NCBI GenBank assembly: GCA_036320915.1
Contig: JAXBDG010000012.1
Span: 980,501-1,044,500 of the forward strand
Length of the DNA: 64,000 nucleotides
From: Linnemannia elongata
Lineage: Eukaryota; Mortierellomycota; Mortierellomycetes; Mortierellales; Mortierellaceae
Reading direction: 5' to 3'
Below the pieces are notes generated by a model. That model saw only the letters and a list, made by a program, of their open reading frames with translations, was not told where the DNA came from and searched no databases. The translations under genes and the position numbers were made by a program. Positions 47,070-59,381 of this stretch are shown piece by piece (position 1 is the stretch's first letter; every line of letters starts with the position of its first letter).

Positions 47070-49580
47070 ATGGCTGCAAACGAAAACTTTGTCGTCATAG
47101 GCACACCTCTGCCTCATCAGCCAAGGAAACCCTCTCAAGCTCCTGACAGCGGCAGGCAGACTCACTCGACAAGAGACCTCGAGGCAAGCATATCTTTGCA
47201 TAGTCTCGTTCGATCCTTTAATGATATATCTAAAAAAAATACAACTAACATCTCTTATGGTACACTTATTATATTCACTAGGTGAAAGACGAGCATGGCA
47301 GGAGGAGGTTTCATGGCGCCTTCACAGGAGGATTTTCTGCTGGATACTACAACACCGTGGGATCTGCAGAGGGTTCGTCTTCACGCCCATAATGAACTTG
47401 ACCAACAACGACAATCTTCCTTCGGCGCCTTGATCAAGACAACCATAGGATAAATATACTTACGGTCCTACTTCACCATCGTACCAACGTTGCTATAGGA
47501 TGGACGCCTTCGGAATTCGTGTCCTCCAGGAGCAACCGATCCAACATAAAGAGCTCTAGGCCGGAAGACTTTATGGACGAGGAGGATAAGCAGGCAAGGC
47601 CACCATGCCTTTACACCCCTTCTCTCTCACTCAACATTGTCTTCAGATGTTCATCCGTTCAGTGGCTAACATAACGCATATCAACCATTGGTCCCGTAGA
47701 TGCTCTCTGATGCAACTCGGATCACTGCTACAGATGATTTTGGTGCCTCTGGATCTGCTCAACGAGACCTCGCGAGGAAGCGCGCCACTGCCATGAATAT
47801 GCAAGCGTCAGGAAGGTATACAATCCCTACCAGGGAAAACTTGGACGATTTTGGCAATGCGTATCAACAAGCGCTGCTTGGGGATACCCCTCTTCTCGAA
47901 TGCTACGTCTCCTTAGCGGAAACTTTGATTAACCTCTTTGCTTTTTTATCGCGTGGCCAACAAAGCATTCTTGGTACTCTTTCGGACGCCATGATCGACG
48001 ATCTCATCATTCCGACCTCAGAATCTATCGGCGCGCGGCTACTGAAGCGAATGGGCTGGAAACCAGGACAGGGAATAGGACCCCGTGTGTCGAGGCGTCA
48101 ACGAAATCCAACAGCCAGCCCCTTATCGGATGAAGATATTGCAGCCAATGTCACGTTTGCGCCGATCGACTCGGCCATCATCTTGTTTGCCAATAAATCC
48201 AACCATTTTGGCCTTGGATTCAATCCACACAAAGATGCGCCAGAGTTTGATGTCTCAGCGCATGCGCAATCAGGTATGGCATATCTAATATGCAGCCTGC
48301 GAAGAGACATAACAATGCAAATCGCTCGTGTATATCTGGATACAGCCTCAATTGAATTGTTTATTATTCGCTTTAGGATCACGATACCTGTCGGGCGCAG
48401 ACTCTGGTGTCACAGGGCCTCGGTTAAACTTTGGTCTGTTGAATGACAGCGAAGATGACGAGGAAGAGAACAATATGTTTGGGACTGGATCCAAGTCTCA
48501 GCGTCGAGCGGAAATGGAAATGGACTTGGACATTGCAGTGTCCTCTGACAAGAGGCGGAAGAACTCCCATGGCAGCGCTCCCCTTTCCAATGTAAGTTCT
48601 TGGAGGCATAATGGAATCATCCCTGATATAGAAATGCACATATACTAATATTATTTCTACCGTCGATAAACCTTAGTCGAGGCCCGCTTCCATTTTGGTG
48701 TACTGCAGCGACGGACGCCCTCCTCTTGCGGGATTCATCTTGACCGCGACCAAGGCCCTGGATCCAAAGTGGTATACAGCCCCCATTGTTCCATCCGACT
48801 TTTCTCCGCGGCCCATCTTTATTAGCGACGGAAAGACAACCAGCTCCAGCAAACAGCTCGGGCGGTCTAAACTCACAGCTGACGATGTATGCCTGCTACT
48901 TATAGCGCCAATACCGAAGTTTGAACAACTTCAACTTCTTACTCAACTATGCAACGACACCAAGAGCTCACCAACCTTTTTTTTTTTTTGGCTAATGTCA
49001 TTTGTTTAGCGTGCTCTTATCTTGGGAGAGACTCTGATCGATGCACCACGGCGCTCTGTTTTCGAGTATATGTCGTCTGAAAACAAGAACCGACTAGATG
49101 GTGCTTTGGGGTTTGTTTTGGATGTTGAAGGTGAAAAACACTTGCGAAAGGACCACTGGGAGGTACCTTCGATTGAGAGGAGCGCTGCGGAAGCCGCCTT
49201 GCAAGGATTTATACCGTTTTCTGACGACATCTCAAAGCAACGGCGGTACAAGCAGTACTTGAATGTCCAAGCTGGCTTATCCGCAGAAAAGATCGAAAAG
49301 GTTGAAGGATTCTCAGGAGAGGACATGAACAAGGAGTTAAACGAGTTTGTCCAAGCGGCAAGGATCTTCAAGCCATTGTCGACGTCTATGTCGAGTCGCT
49401 TTACCACGGCGAGCAAAGTCATCGAGTTTCAACAACCTGCGCCGGGTCTCAGGACTGGAGTTGAAATTCAATCAAGCCCAGTGGGAAAACCAACCTCAGA
49501 GCACAAATTGGTAGAACGCATGGAAGTTCCGGTAAACAAGCCCTCCGCAATCAAAACACCCTGGACTGACTTTCGCCAAA

Positions 49581-49627
<47 letters not shown>

Positions 49628-51344
49628 GTACGATGAACTAACATATCCTGTTATTTATTTTTGCGTGATTTAGAAATCACAAGCGGCCAAAGCTGCAGAA
49701 ATGGGCATGTTTGGACCGCTGACAAGGTCCATGGCCGATTTTTACCCCAACAAACTACTCTGCAAAAGATTCAACGTGCCGGACCCGCATCCAGAGCACA
49801 AGGATGTCGGGCCTGACACTGCGAAGGATCTCTTGGACAAGGCAACGATGGATAGTATGATGATGGAGGGGTCATCGGTTCGCTCTTCTCCCTTCAAGGA
49901 GGCTCCGTCAACGACGGGATTGACCGACGACGGTTCGGTACAGGAAGTGGAGCAGGAGCAGGGTGAACCTGTGATCCAAGTCCCACAAGAAAGGCCACCG
50001 ATGGATATATTTAAGGCTATTTTCGACGACTCGGACTCTAGCTCAGATTCGGACGTAGATATGGATGCGGACGCTAGAGTAGAAACGTCGGCACCAAGTC
50101 AGCCGGTTAATTCAGTCTCTGAGGCTTTCGCCATGGACCAAGACAAGGCTGATGTAGCGGCAGTGACACAGAGGATGGAAAACGAACTGGAGGGAGTTTC
50201 AGCTATGCCATTTCGGCACATTTTTACAAGGAAGACAAGCAGACCGACCGGATCACCATCCCCACGAGATGGCTCTCCAAATCAGGCGGCCAAGACACGT
50301 CTATGGCGCCTTGACGACCGTGCTCGAGATGTAGAGTCTGAGATGGAGAGCGACGATGCGCAGATCGGGCCAAGGCTGGATTTCTCAGAACGTAGGACAA
50401 CGACAGAGTCGGCAGGACGGACATTGTCAAGGAACCCTACGTCAATCGGCGCACACACCCGCGATCACCCGAGCAAGGATTTGGAAATTAGTCCTAGGCG
50501 TACAACTTTCACTTCGAGATCTAGCAACCGGGACTCAAGCGAAGAGTTTATTGGTCCTCCCGTAGCACCTACTAGTGCAGTGGAATCCACATTCTCAACA
50601 GCCGAAGAATCAGGTCGTTCGGGTCAAGGACAAAAGGAAGCTGAGGATCGCGATCACGAGGCACGTCGCAAGTCTCGGAGTTCCAAGCGACACGAGTCTT
50701 TGGTATATAAGAAGGACGAGAGCGAACGTTCCCGGTCTAGGAAGTCGCGGCGTGAGCGCTCGTCAGGCTCACATCGCAGATCACTGTCTATCGAGCATAA
50801 TGCTTCAAAGTCACGACGACGTGCGGAGATGGAGGGCAATCACAGTGCTGCCTCAACTCATAGCGATGAATACGAGCACGCCACTGAGTTACGTTCAGAT
50901 GGACTACTGTCTGCAAGGAAATCTGGCAAGAAAACACGGGCTGACGACCGTGTTGGAGACCGACAAGATGCGAACTCGCACAGCAACCGAGCGATGAAGG
51001 ATCGATCATCAACAAGGCGACACAAGGAACATCGGTCAAGGCCAAGCGACAGGGATAGAGAGTTGGACCACGGCAGGAGCAGCAGCAGTCTTCGTCACAA
51101 AGACTCGCGAACGGTGAGAGAATCCTCAAGACGTGATGACCGTAATCGCGATCCCACTCAAGAACGTTCGAGGGACAGACACGCCAAGGCGTATGAGGAT
51201 GAAGATGATTCGGACAGCATTTGGGTCGAAAAGGAAGTGTCTGGTGCTTGGGTTGAGAAGGAGACCGAAGGCCCCGGTTCTGCTGATTCCACACAAGCTG
51301 TCGCTTCTTCCAGGAGCCGACCAAGAGCGGCGGCGTTCTTTTGA
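47070..51344 (+). CDS. GPATCH1: G-patch domain protein, GPATCH1/TGH type (spliceosomal)
   Basis: Nine exons, 47070-47183, 47282-47372, 47499-47593, 47700-47815, 47966-48273, 48377-48591, 48677-48886, 49010-49531, 49674-51344; 1,113 aa. The N-terminal DUF1604 block is clear ([31 protein letters not shown] split by introns, [10 protein letters not shown]), followed by the G-patch ([25 protein letters not shown]) and later the conserved MFGPLTRS and [14 protein letters not shown] motif. The tail is an RS/RD-rich domain. G-patch proteins activate DEAH helicases; this family associates with late spliceosomes. Introns 1 and 3 start with GC (GAG/GCAAGC, CAG/GCAAGG). Intron 4 (150 nt) is stop-free and in frame, so retention would add 50 residues. 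The junction after exon 8 is uncertain: the donor at 49,532 keeps frame, but the reading continues to 49,585 just before an A42 run. Confidence 0.88.
49584..49625. repeat. A42 homopolymer in a GPATCH1 intron
   Basis: Forty-two consecutive A on the coding strand, within the intron between exons 8 and 9. It starts inside the TAA that would end exon 8 if it were not spliced. Confidence 0.9.
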
Positions 51345-51357
51345 ATGTCTGAATTTT

Positions 51358-52971
51358 TTATTCCGAATAATAAACAACGTCCGGTCGCTTGCACTTCAGC
51401 CGTGTGACCAACGCTCTACCTTCAGAAGACGCCAAGGCACAATTCAGATTGCCTCGAACAACCTCGAGCCTACTCCACCTATGCGCCATCCAGTCAATCT
51501 CTGCATCCCCCATTCTGGCCTTCAAATTCCGGATATCTAGTGATCTCAGTCTCTTCAGACTTGACAGCTTGTCCAGGCCATGAGCAAGGGTCATGTCGAG
51601 CCACTCATTGCCAGGACGCAATGTCGAGCTGTCGCCCTCTGCAAGACACAGCACTTCTAGACTTTTTAGTCTAGACAGCTGCTCATATATCAGAAATCGG
51701 GTTTGAGCTGGAGAAGGGTTCTCGCTGGAACAAAGTCCAACGATCGAAATGTCCAACTCTACCAGACCGAGACAGACCCAGGGTCTAACCTCCAAAGACT
51801 GGGATGGCTGTCGGTGGTTCGGAACTGCAAAGGACGACGAGGTTTCTCCTAGCAGGGTATGGAGGAATGGCCTAGCAATATCATCCGCATCGACTCTGTT
51901 TGAGCTGAACCGCAGCAGCGAAGGCATGCTGCTCAGCAGGGTCATGACCATTGTGCTGGTCACCTGGGGGCAATCGGACACTTCAAGCACAGTTATGTTC
52001 GGGGCATGATGTTCTAGCAATTGAGAACAGCTTTGAGGCCCAAAGGGTGACGACTTGACATTGAGCGACTCAAGACTCGGAACCATGGTGAGAATCTGAG
52101 CCATGTCTCCATCCTCGATATGGGAATGCGCGACGTCTAGAGTTGTAAGGGAGGCGGGAGTGGGAAGAGCCGATGATAGCCAGGCTTGAACCAAGAGTTG
52201 GGTGCCACGTTTCCAGGTGAGCGCCTTTAACTTTGGAGCTTTGCGGATGAGTTCTAACTGACATAAAGGGGGCAGATCATTCCAAACCATCACCAGGGTT
52301 TCGAGTTTTGGGAATGGCTCCAAGGCAGAGAATGCCTGGGCGGACTGTGTGGATTCATCGTACCAAGATCGATCGGCCACCTTGACACGGTCGAGTTCGA
52401 GTCTCTTGAGTGAGCGGGCAACTTTGGAGAAGACTGTTGCTGGAGGGTCGATCAAAACAGCTGGTCCGATAGCGAGGTCAGTTAAGTGAGGAACCATTTC
52501 GAGGACCAGGAACAGTTGGCGGTGCCATAGTGCCTGGGCTTCCTGGTCTGCCTCTCCTCTGCGAAGACGGTTGGATCGACAGCTGAATGAGGTAAGGGTA
52601 TCAACGTTTTGTTGAATTATCATAAGGATCTCGGGACTAAGAAGGGAGACGCGAATGGAGGTCAGGCGTAGGGGTCGAGGGGCTGTGGAGAAGGCCAGAA
52701 ACTTTAGGAGCGAGTTGGAGCCGGTCTCGACAAGGTGTCGGATGTGATGGCGGTTTCGGAGACAGAGTGTAGGCGTTGGCTGGCGTGGGATATGGTTACA
52801 AGGCTGGTTCTGAAGAGTGAGAGTCTGCCAGAGGAGGGGTTCGAGAACCTTGCGCCAGAGTGAACAGACACGGAGAGAGGCTACTAGGTTGGGACGGGAG
52901 AGATGAAGACCGGTGAGGCGGATGACAGCAGGGAGCATGCATGCGTTGACTCTTTTGGTGTCCGTGGACAT
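51358..52971 (-). CDS. F-box-like leucine-rich repeat protein
   Basis: Single exon, 537 aa. The first 50 residues form an F-box-like helix set (LPAVIRLTGLHLSRPNLVASLRVCSLWRKVLEPLLWQTL), then irregular leucine-rich repeats of about 25-30 residues run to the end (for example SLKRLELDRV, LTTLDVAHSHIEDG, LESLNVKSS, LRSLDIRNL). This is the pattern of F-box/LRR substrate receptors of SCF ubiquitin ligases, a family that is large in Mortierella-type fungi; the substrate is unknown. A longer frame upstream (to 53,358) is a simple-sequence reading (Leu/Ser/Phe-rich), so the ATG at 52,969-52,971, where the ordinary protein begins, is preferred. The stop codon is only 13 bp from that of the convergent G-patch gene, so the two 3' untranslated regions must overlap. 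Confidence 0.8.
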   Translation of the reverse strand: MSTDTKRVNACMLPAVIRLTGLHLSRPNLVASLRVCSLWRKVLEPLLWQTLTLQNQPCNHIPRQPTPTLCLRNRHHIRHLVETGSNSLLKFLAFSTAPRPLRLTSIRVSLLSPEILMIIQQNVDTLTSFSCRSNRLRRGEADQEAQALWHRQLFLVLEMVPHLTDLAIGPAVLIDPPATVFSKVARSLKRLELDRVKVADRSWYDESTQSAQAFSALEPFPKLETLVMVWNDLPPLCQLELIRKAPKLKALTWKRGTQLLVQAWLSSALPTPASLTTLDVAHSHIEDGDMAQILTMVPSLESLNVKSSPFGPQSCSQLLEHHAPNITVLEVSDCPQVTSTMVMTLLSSMPSLLRFSSNRVDADDIARPFLHTLLGETSSSFAVPNHRQPSQSLEVRPWVCLGLVELDISIVGLCSSENPSPAQTRFLIYEQLSRLKSLEVLCLAEGDSSTLRPGNEWLDMTLAHGLDKLSSLKRLRSLDIRNLKARMGDAEIDWMAHRWSRLEVVRGNLNCALASSEGRALVTRLKCKRPDVVYYSE

Positions 52972-53025
52972 TGTGGAATGAATGTCAGCTGAATGGGGTG
53001 AAAGTGGGGCAGCGTGGGAGTGAAG

Positions 53026-53056
<31 letters not shown>

Positions 53057-54012
53057 GAGGGGAGGGGGAAAGAGAAAATGCTATGAAGGGGAGGAAGGAG
53101 GAGAAAGAGGAGGAGACAAAAAGAGAGAGCGAGAGAAAAAGGAAAAGAATTGGTAAAGGGAAGTACTAGGAACGTTGTGGAATAAACAAGAAGAAGAAAG
53201 AAGAGGAAGAAGAGCCGTATATCTCGTGTCTCTTGTTGGAGGCGTGGCAAGATCACTGGCCGAGACTGATAGGGTTGGCAAGTCTTTTGCTGGGCTAGTG
53301 ATGGGTGATGAATGATGATGGGGTTGATGGAGTGATATGGGTATTTGTTCGTTTGCATCTGGACCCTTTTTTTTTTTTTTTTTTTTCTCTAACAACCTGA
53401 CAAAATTGATATTGATCCCTCCTCTCATCTCTCCTCTCCCCCTTTTTTTTTATATCCTTGCTTTACTTTACCTTCTTTTTCATAGCTTGTACTCTTTGCC
53501 TTTGCCTTTGCCTTTGCCTTTTGCCTTGCCCTTGTCAATTTAACTCTCTCTCTCTCTCACTCACTCTCTCTCTCTCTCTGTCTCTCTCTCTGTCTCTTGC
53601 TCTCATACTCTCTCTCTCTCACCTCTCCCTCTCTCTAACCTCCCCCTCACTCTAACTTACTTTTCCCTCTCTTTTTTCCCTCTCTTTTTTTTTTTTTTTT
53701 TTTTCCCTTTCTTCCCTTCTCTCATTCATCATCATCATCTCCCCCTCTTTTCTTTTTTTCCTTCCTTCCTTCCTATCATTTTAATTGTCTCTTCTTCTGT
53801 TCCATTATCCTTATCCTCATCCTCATCTTCATCCTCATCTTCATCCTCATCCTCTTCAACGTCATCATCATCATCCGTCCTTCATCCAAAACTCTTGCAA
53901 CTGCACACAAACACACATATAGTCATCATCCCTTACAGTGCGCACCTCTACTGACACTGACCCTGACCCTGACCCTGACCCAACCTGGCCTGGCCTTGCT
54001 GATACTTTGTCA
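52972..54012. promoter_or_regulatory. Divergent intergenic region rich in simple repeats
   Basis: About 1 kb between the F-box-like gene (minus) and the Bem3-like gene (plus). From 53,025 to 53,220 the plus strand is purine-rich ((GA)n at 53,030-53,055), that is, pyrimidine-rich for the minus gene. From 53,367 on the polarity flips: T20 (53,367-53,386), CTTTGC repeats (about 53,499-53,521), (CT)n (53,544-53,640), T18 (about 53,686-53,703), CATCCT-type repeats (53,804-53,853) and CCCTGA repeats (53,958-53,980). No supported gene. Confidence 0.5.
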
Positions 54013-55105
54013 ATGTCTTCGTCGCCCTCGCACAGCTCCCGGTCCGATGGGCAGGCGCTCACTCTCGACTCGGCCTCAACCGACCCTGCCGCTGCCCTCC
54101 AACAGGTCACCACCGAGCGAAATTCCCTTCGCTCCCAAAACGACCAGCTCTGGAAGATTATCGAGAAGCAGCGCTCCATCATCCAAAACCTCCAGAAGGA
54201 CGTCGCTAAATTGTCCTCCGAACGAGACCTCCTCCGCCACCACCTCACCCAACAACATCAGCACCATCTACAGCAGCAGCAGCAGCAGCCGCAGCAAACA
54301 CAACTCAATGGCAACTTGCACCGTCCACCCAAGGATCAACCTAGCAGCAACAGTAGCAGCAGCACGAGCACCACTGGTACATCTCTGGCTCAGGTGAACG
54401 GTCATCATCTGCAGTCTAAACGGTCTCTTGAGCGAAAGGTTCAGGCCGCAGCTGAAGTTGGCTCTGCATCTTTGTCATCCTCCCCTGCACCTACGCAGCC
54501 AACAACAACGGCCGATATTGCCTCTTCGTCCCAATCTGCGCCTTCCCACGATGACCTCGATGACCGTTCCTCAACAACATCCTTGGGTGACAAAGCATCG
54601 GACCAGAGTCTTGACGTCAACAACCCACCCCCAACACATCCTACACTCCTCAACGATAACGATACCGACAGCCAAGAACTTCATCACTCATTGGCCGGGA
54701 TTATGGCTCCCAGCGAACAAGACCCGGTCGATGCCAGCGATAACAACAATTCCCACATGTCTGGCAATAATTCTGCTCGACCTTCAATGTCGAACGACGA
54801 CAGCACTGGATTCAACGCCAACTACGATCCCGAGATTCAGATCGCCACCACGGCGAGTCGGATCCAACATCAGTCGGGCGCCACAGCTTCTCCTGCCATC
54901 TTCATCGACAAAGATGCTCGTATCATTCCTGTTCGTTCAGATTCGAGTCTGTCATATACTGGTGAGTGACCACATTCATTCCTTTTTCGACCCGTGTTTA
55001 GAGGTGTCTAAGGAAATGAAGAGTAAAGTGGAGTCGGTGTGTATAAATGGAAGAGAGAACTACCAACAAACAACTTTTGCACAATTCACCCGACCTGGAT
55101 TTCGC

Positions 55106-55140
<35 letters not shown>

Positions 55141-58100
55141 ATGCAGCATCCAATGAGAACCCTAAAGGGCATCCAGTTGACCCAGGTAGCTAATTCGTCG
55201 CATTGCTTCCTGTTCTCTCTCCCTTTATCTCACTCTCGCCTTTACTCTCTATCTCTGTCCTCTTTTCTTCTGCAACTTCACACAGGTCAATCGTACTCGT
55301 CGGCTGGCAATAGTCCTATAGCAAGCAGGAATGTCTCTGCCAACTTGATGAGCGGACCCATCTCGCCCCTCATGCCACATTTGCCACCCCGATCCCCCAG
55401 AAGAGAGCGCAAGGACGCAAACGACAACCCCGCATCGCCCGCTGGTTCTGATAATGAAGACGACAGCGCCCCTCAGGGCCCTCGTAAAAAGGGGTTGACG
55501 TCTTCCAAGTTCTCAGGTATTGAACAGGACCAAGGCACGACTTCCAGCCCTTCTGACTACAAAGACTCCATTTCGAACGACATCTCTCAAGCAACCAATG
55601 CGTCCCATTTGGGCGCAAGCACTGTCACTCGCAAGACCATCTCTGCCCAAATCCCCACGATTCCCTCTTCTTTCTCGCATTCTTCATCCGCATTGGAAAC
55701 GCAAGGCATTCTCGCTTCATCTTCTGTTTCCCTCAGCTCTCCAGCAGTGGCCTCGAATCCCACCTCTACACCCGCCTCGCCCATTGCGACCATTATCGAC
55801 CAGGACGCAGAAAAATTCAGGATGTACATGAACAAGCTCAACAACCCCACTCGCAAAATCATTTCTGCCCCCATCCAAATTGGAGGAGAAACGAATGACC
55901 ATGCGTCAGCGCTTGGCCAAGCAGTTGCCATGGAGAACATCCAAACTCAGCTCGAGCTTCAGAGCCAACTCATGGGGCAGGTTCAAGGTAAAACTCGCCC
56001 GTTTTGGCCTCTTTTTTTTGGTGTAACTCCCAATCGAAAAGGTAAGCTAACTGAAGGAAGAGGCCATTGCGCGTATTTAAAATATAGGATACGGAGGCCG
56101 CAGCGGTCTACTAGCAGTGCAGAACCAAAGACCTGGATATAATGTCTCTGCACCCATCAGCATCTACGAAGGACCACCCACAGCAGACTCTATCAATATG
56201 GGACGTGCCTCTAGTGAGGCCAAGGATCACCATTCCCTGGCAGATCTTTCAGAGAAAAACTCTAGCCAGCTTTCGCTTCCTTCGGATGCCCGCAGCAAGA
56301 AACGAGAGTCGTCGTTGCAGCTATTCGACGACTATCCCAAAATTGGCGCACGCTCTGCCTCCCAGAATCATCGCGATGACGACGACTCGGTCAGTAGCAG
56401 TCATGGCACCATCCCTATCCCTCCAAGGAGGTACGATTCCCAACAGCAACAGCAGCAGCAGCAGCAGCCAGATCAACTACAGGCTTTGGAAAATGGACGA
56501 CCAGCTCGTGCAGCCTCGCCAACCCCTTCCGGTAATTCATCAGTAACGAACACGCTCTCGAGCGCCCAACCTTCATTCAGCAGCTCTCGCTCAGGGCCGA
56601 CTTTTCATCAACAAGCATTCAGCATGTTTGCCGACAATCTGGAGTTTGTGTCAGTCCTTGTCGTTGGCAGTAACATCAACACTAACGATCGGGGCAAGGA
56701 ACAGCTGACATTCCTCATTTCAATCGGCCAAGAGGTCCAAGGAGAATTCGATGATATGTACCCGCACGACGAGGCGCAGGAACTGTGGAGGGTTGAGAAG
56801 CAGTATTCTGACTTTGTAAACCTCGATTCAAAGGTACAACACGGCTGTTGCTCTTTTGTATGTGTCGATTGTGTGTCAATGCGTCCAATTCTTTATATTA
56901 ATTATGTGTTATTTAAACTTTAGTTGAGGGTTACACAATCACGAAACATTGTCAACTCGCTTCCAAAGCTTCCTGACAAGGGCCTTTTCAGCACTCATGC
57001 ACCATCCAAGGTCGATGCCCGAAAGCGTGCTCTTGAACAGTACCTACAGCAGGTGACCTCTCTTCGTATCAAGGACACGCGGGATCTATGCGAGTTCCTG
57101 AGCACAAATGTGGTCGAACGTGAGAAATTGCGAGAGGGCGGCGATGCTGGCTGGAAGCAGGGCTATCTCACTAAGCGCGGAAAGAACTTTGGAGGCTGGA
57201 AGACCCGCTACTTTATTCTCAAAGGGCCTGTACTGGAGTACTTTGACAGCGTAAGTGAAAGATCAAAAACAGATGGCTTTGAATGGAGGTACAATACAAC
57301 AGGAGGGATAGGATAGTGTATGCATCTTGAAACTCATAATCGGTATTATTATTATTTTTATTGCTATTGACGTTGAATAGAAGGATGGACATCACCTGGG
57401 ATCGATCTCTTTGACGCATGCACAAATCGGCAGACAGCAATCGCAGGAAAAATCACAGGACGTTTCAGGAGATAGCAGCAAGGACAACTCTTCCGACCCC
57501 AACTCGTACAGACATGCCTTCCTCATCCTCGAACCGAAAAAGGGCCAAACAGTCATAGACGCCAAGAAGAACCCAAACAATGTCATTCGCCATGTCCTCT
57601 GCGCAGAAACCGACCTTGAGAGAGACGGTTGGGTCGAGGCGTTACTCGTCCATGTCGGCAAGGAGAACTCTGACAACACAGAGACCGGCAACGACCGTGG
57701 TGGAAAGAAGTTCCCGGACATTCAGAAAGTGAGCGCCACGCCCATCAAGGAGCTTCAGTCAGGAAAGGGCACGGAGAAACTGCTGATGACCCAGGAAGCC
57801 TATGAACGCCAGCAGCGATCTCTCCCAGCAGGCATTCAAGGACGAGGGGCATCGCTACCTCAATCGCCTACGATGCAGGGCAACAATCCGGATGAGAGAC
57901 CTTCGGGTGAACTGTCGTTAACAGATGCCCATCAGCCACCTAGTTCAAAGGGTTCACAAGGACAGCCTGGATTACCAAGGAACCCTTCTTCTCAATCGTT
58001 ACCCCAAGACGAAGTACGTATACAACTGCTGCAGATCGCCGTTTTGATAAATCGGATTGGACGACGTTTGCTACAATACACTGACGAACATGTTGGCGTT

Positions 58101-59381
58101 CTTCTTTTTGTTATAATTCAGGGTGGCAATAAGTCGCCTGAAAACCTGTCGACTTCTCCCTTCTTGTCCACAGGCGATCCTGCAGAGAAGAAGCAAAAGT
58201 CTCGGATGACATTCTGGCCAAAAAAGAGTACTCGCGAGGAGACGCCGACTCCAGTCCCATCGACAGGGGGCGCGTCAAGCGGACAACACGGCAATAGCAC
58301 GTCGGCCACATCAGGAACACAGGATTCGTCCAGGATTCGCAACTTTTTGGGCAAGAGCAGTAACAGTAGCAGCGGCAACACGAGCAATGGCAGCCTGAAT
58401 GGTGGTATCAGCAGTGCACCTACAGGATTGACCCTGAGCTCTGGATCTTACCCATCTCTCGCACCTGTCCGGCAGGTTTTCGGTGTTGCTCTTGAACAGG
58501 CAATAGAGCAGGGCATTGTGCAACCAGGTTACATGCTTCCGGCTGTTGTTTACCGGTGCATCGAGTATTTGAACGCACACAAGGCCAAGCTGGAGGAGGG
58601 AATCTATCGACTGAGTGGCTCGACGGCCGTGATCAAGAGCCTGAAAGAGCGGTTCAACCATGACGGCGACTTTCCTTTGCTGGCAGAGGAGGAGTACTAT
58701 GACATCCATGCTGTGGCGGGACTCTTGAAGCTGTTTTTGCGCGAACTCCCTTCGTCTGTTCTCACGCGAGACCTCCACAAAGATTTCCTTCAAGTCATCG
58801 GTATGTGTCCTTTCTTGACTTTTTAAATTTGTTTGCTTCTCCGTGCCTCATTAGCTTCACTACATATATATGGCCTTTCTGCACCTTCTGCCCCTGCTGG
58901 TTGGCTGTTAAGGCACTTTTGCATATTCTTTTAAAATGTGCACGGATACTGACCAGGTTGTTATTTTTGTCATTATTCATCTCTACTCGTGAATTTAGAA
59001 TTAGCGAACAGAACGGATCGTGTGGATGAGTTGACGCGCCTGGTGGCAAGTTTGCCTGAGGCCAACTACACGCTACTCCGGGCACTGACGGCACATTTGA
59101 TTGAGATTGTTGATAATGCGGATATCAACAAAATGACGGCGCGGAATGTGGGTATTGTGTTTTCACCTACACTGGGGATCCCGGCTGGAGTGTTTGCGTT
59201 GCTCATGTCGGACTTTGACCAGATCTTCCATACTCATGATGGACGAATCATGCCCCTCGAGAACAGCGATCAACAACAACAACAACAGCAGCAGCAGCAG
59301 CAGCAGGAACAACAGCAGCTTCACGACGAGTCCGAAGCCTCTGTGGCGGTTGCAGTCCCTTCTTCGGAACCTATTTCTTAA
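54013..59381 (+). CDS. BEM3: Rho GTPase-activating protein, Bem3 type (PX-PH-RhoGAP)
   Basis: Seven exons, 54013-54961, 55286-55987, 56088-56833, 56924-57250, 57381-58013, 58122-58800, 58999-59381; 1,472 aa. Domains: an N-terminal coiled coil (about 27-80; QQVTTERNSLRSQNDQLW, LQKDVAKLSSERDLL), long Ser/Gln-rich linkers, a PX domain (about 735-875) that binds phosphoinositides, a PH domain (about 876-1000; WKQGYLTKRGKNFGGWKTRYF) and a RhoGAP domain (about 1239-1420). The arginine finger is Arg1282 in EGIYRLSGS, and the conserved Asn lies in ARNVGIVFSPTL, so the GAP should be active, probably on Cdc42. Intron 1 carries a (CAA)n run; intron 5 (58,014-58,121, 108 nt) is free of stops and in frame. 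The C-terminus has a (CAA/CAG)n-encoded Gln tract. The start is the first in-frame ATG. Confidence 0.91.
55109..55141. repeat. (CAA)n microsatellite in a BEM3-like intron
   Basis: Eleven CAA units in intron 1 of the Bem3-like gene. Gln codons cannot be inferred, because the stretch lies between a GTGAGT donor and a CACAG acceptor. Confidence 0.9.

Noticed and set aside
52972..53358. N-terminal extension of the F-box-like protein
   Set aside because: Reads Ser/Leu/Phe simple sequence through GA/CT repeats; the ordinary protein starts at 52,971.
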